From Streptomyces sp. NBC_00287 (GTDB taxonomy: Bacteria > Actinomycetota > Actinomycetes > Streptomycetales > Streptomycetaceae): a stretch of 64,000 bases of DNA. This document shows, piece by piece, positions 62,793-64,000 of this stretch (position 1 is the stretch's first letter; each line of letters begins with the position of its first letter). Location of the stretch: assembly GCF_036173105.1 (NCBI RefSeq), contig NZ_CP108053.1:4526001-4590000 (forward strand), read 5' to 3'. The notes beneath the pieces were generated by a model, which was not told where the DNA came from, made no database searches, and was given only the letters and a program-made list of their open reading frames with translations. Made by a program: the position numbers and the translations under genes.

Positions 62793-63243
62793 CCATCGCC
62801 GGCCTCAACACCCGCGCCACCGTGGGACGCTGGAACGTGCGGTTCCTCTAGCGCACATACGCCAAGGGCAACAAGCTCCCTGGCATGTGACGGGTGTCAC
62901 CGCATGAGTTTCCGAAACCGCGGTACTTACACCCCACCTACAACTGGTCAATTTAATATGTGCAATTGCACCACCCACGGGGGTGCATCCACAGGAGATC
63001 CGACACCCCTCCCCAGGCTCCGACAAGGCCACACACAGAGCCCCCCGCAAGCCTTGGCTGCGCACACAAAAAAGATCGCGCTGGACCCGGCGGAGTCCAG
63101 CGCGATCTACGACGCACCCTGTCAGTTGCCTGAAGCCTTGGGCGTGGGTCCTGTTGGGGCAGTACCCGCGTCGCTTGGAGCTGTAGGTTCTGGACGCCTC
63201 GGCATGTTGGGGGACCTGCCGATTTGCCCAGCTATGAAGTTGT
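62793..63243. other. 451-bp convergent intergenic region with AT-rich palindrome
   Basis: The gap between the small gene and bldC contains GTGCAATTGCAC, a perfect 12-bp palindrome, at 62960-62971, inside an AT-rich patch unusual for this genome. It also has TGACGGGTGTCA near 62889 and a terminator (63073-63108). From 63109 to 63243 lies the bldC 3' trailer. No protein gene was found; a small RNA cannot be excluded. Confidence 0.55.
63073..63108 (-). terminator. bldC intrinsic terminator
   Basis: AGATCGCGCTGGAC (63073-63086) pairs with 63095-63108 and is followed on the minus strand by a run of seven T residues, a classic factor-independent terminator about 135 bases after the bldC stop. Confidence 0.9.
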
Positions 63244-63450
63244 TCAGGCCTCGCTGCGCTGCTGCGGGATGCCCGCGAGCAGAGCGCGGACCTCAGCCTC
63301 GCGGTAACGGCGGTGCCCGCCGAGCGTACGGATGGACGTAAGCTTTCCGGCCTTCGCCCACCGTGTGACCGTCTTCGGGTCCACACGGAACATGGTGGCG
63401 ACCTCAGCCGGGGTCAGCAGCGGCTCGGCATCAGGGGTGCGAGCGGTCAT
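63244..63450 (-). CDS. bldC: BldC, MerR-like developmental DNA-binding protein
   Basis: This 68-residue protein is a MerR-type winged helix without an effector domain: LLTPAEVATMFRVDPKTVTR forms the helix-turn-helix and RTLGGHRRYREAEVRALL the wing. It matches BldC of S. coelicolor in length and, as far as I recall, sequence. BldC binds direct repeats cooperatively and delays entry into sporulation. The ATG at 63450 has GGAGG six bases upstream. It is transcribed alone, with a terminator downstream. Confidence 0.97.
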   Translation of the reverse strand: MTARTPDAEPLLTPAEVATMFRVDPKTVTRWAKAGKLTSIRTLGGHRRYREAEVRALLAGIPQQRSEA

Positions 63451-64000
63451 GAGCGGCCTCCTCGGGAGAACCGAACCTTCTCGGTTCTTTCCTCTAAATT
63501 CTGCACCTTGACCCGCGTTGCCCGAAATGGCGGACGCGAGTCGAGTCGGTTATAGGACGAACGGCTTGTCCTCGGCACTACAACTACACCATCTGTCCAG
63601 CCGCGTCGGCCAAACCGATGGAATTGCCCCTCCAGGTGTTCATCAGCGACGGAAGCCGATGGACCATGCCATAGCGGACAGTCACGCCACTGTGACGATC
63701 AGTCACAGGGCGATCAGGAGGCACCAGACCCCCCAAAGCGTGCAATGCGAGCGGAGTCCTCCCCGGACTCCTTGTCCTATTTTGGCATGAGGGAGGGCAA
63801 GAGACGCAAGAGCCGCGTAAGTGCGGTCCATCACGCTTGACACACCTTGAGGCTGAACGCCCGGATCGGGACCTACGTCCCCATGTTGACGAAACTTCAG
63901 CAACGCCAGGCGCGTCAGAAGGAGGACGAAACCCGAAAACGGGCGTCTGGTCAAACGTCAGTTCGTGACCTGGCCCACAGTGACTGGACCCACAGTGACC
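63451..64000. other. bldC leader/promoter region to window end
   Basis: The first 40 bases contain an inverted repeat GAACCGA-N6-TCGGTTC (63468-63487) in the bldC leader. AT-rich sequence with CAGAAT about 60 bases upstream of bldC is a possible -10. A minus-strand open frame at 63703-63954 is not convincing. CCCACAGTGAC occurs twice at the far right end (about 63972 and 63988). No gene is supported to the window edge. Confidence 0.55.

Noticed and set aside
63703..63954. 83-codon minus-strand open frame upstream of bldC
   Set aside because: It has no convincing ribosome site or recognisable domain, and the composition is not coding-like; it is more likely leader or promoter DNA.
63972..64000. 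Direct repeat CCCACAGTGAC at the window end as an att site
   Set aside because: Only two short copies are visible and the sequence is cut off; there is no integrase or tRNA next to it.

Overview
The window is high-GC actinobacterial chromosome, almost certainly Streptomyces. Evidence: an exact-looking 68-residue BldC, an AtrA-like TetR protein, a Streptomyces-type rrn operon with 16S-23S-5S order and no spacer tRNA, frequent GTG/TTG starts, near-absence of TTA codons, and c-di-AMP riboswitch control of a cell-wall hydrolase. From memory, the gene order resembles the S. coelicolor core-chromosome interval from bldC (about SCO4091) to about SCO4131, read in the opposite sense. That synteny is recall, not a search.

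Layout. 1-2.2 kb: a truncated PIG-L deacetylase and a short-chain dehydrogenase, divergent from a TetR regulator. 2.4-9.5 kb: a tight six-gene cluster resembling a type IV secretion apparatus (pilin-like, VirB8/TcpC-like, VirB6-like, SCO6880-family, VirB4-like ATPase, VirD4-like protein with a degenerate P-loop) with no relaxase, integrase or att site. 9.5-12.1 kb: a GNAT acetyltransferase and a NarL-type two-component pair. 12.1-17.8 kb: a complete rrn operon on the minus strand, with processing stems. 17.9-20 kb: a divergent MarR regulator/MFS exporter pair.

20-36 kb is regulator-rich: a SpoIIE-type phosphatase with PAS and kinase-like domains, type II NADH dehydrogenase, AtrA, a membrane-tethered ECF sigma factor fused to a zinc-finger and an NPCBM domain, an AfsR/SARP-type regulator, an asparagine-synthetase-like protein with a broken catalytic motif, and an NsdA-like TPR protein carrying a TTA (bldA) codon. 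It then passes into LhgO, TrmB, a PrsW-type protease and an M23 peptidase preceded by a ydaO-type c-di-AMP riboswitch. 39-45 kb: a second SpoIIE phosphatase, initiator tRNA, an alginate-lyase-like lipoprotein, and a MarR-controlled flavin/pterin-type module (domain-swapped RibD-like enzyme, MarR, GTP cyclohydrolase II) with three copies of one 18-bp operator.

45-49.5 kb holds poorly characterised genes: a multi-pass membrane protein and a small protein sharing a 22-residue motif, two DUF5994 paralogues and small ORFs. 49.4-64 kb: tRNA-Lys, an APC permease, a DEAD-box helicase with an RGG/RDD tail, a lipoprotein, a zincin, a metallophosphoesterase, tRNA-Glu/Asp/Phe, a secreted Ig-like protein, HrpA helicase, a second tRNA-Asp, a DUF6274-type protein and bldC. 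No CRISPR array, insertion sequence or prophage was seen. The best candidates for under-described biology are the relaxase-less T4SS-like cluster, the sigma/zinc-finger/NPCBM fusion, the MarR-ribA-swapped RibD regulon, and the two-gene unit at 44.9-47.5 kb.
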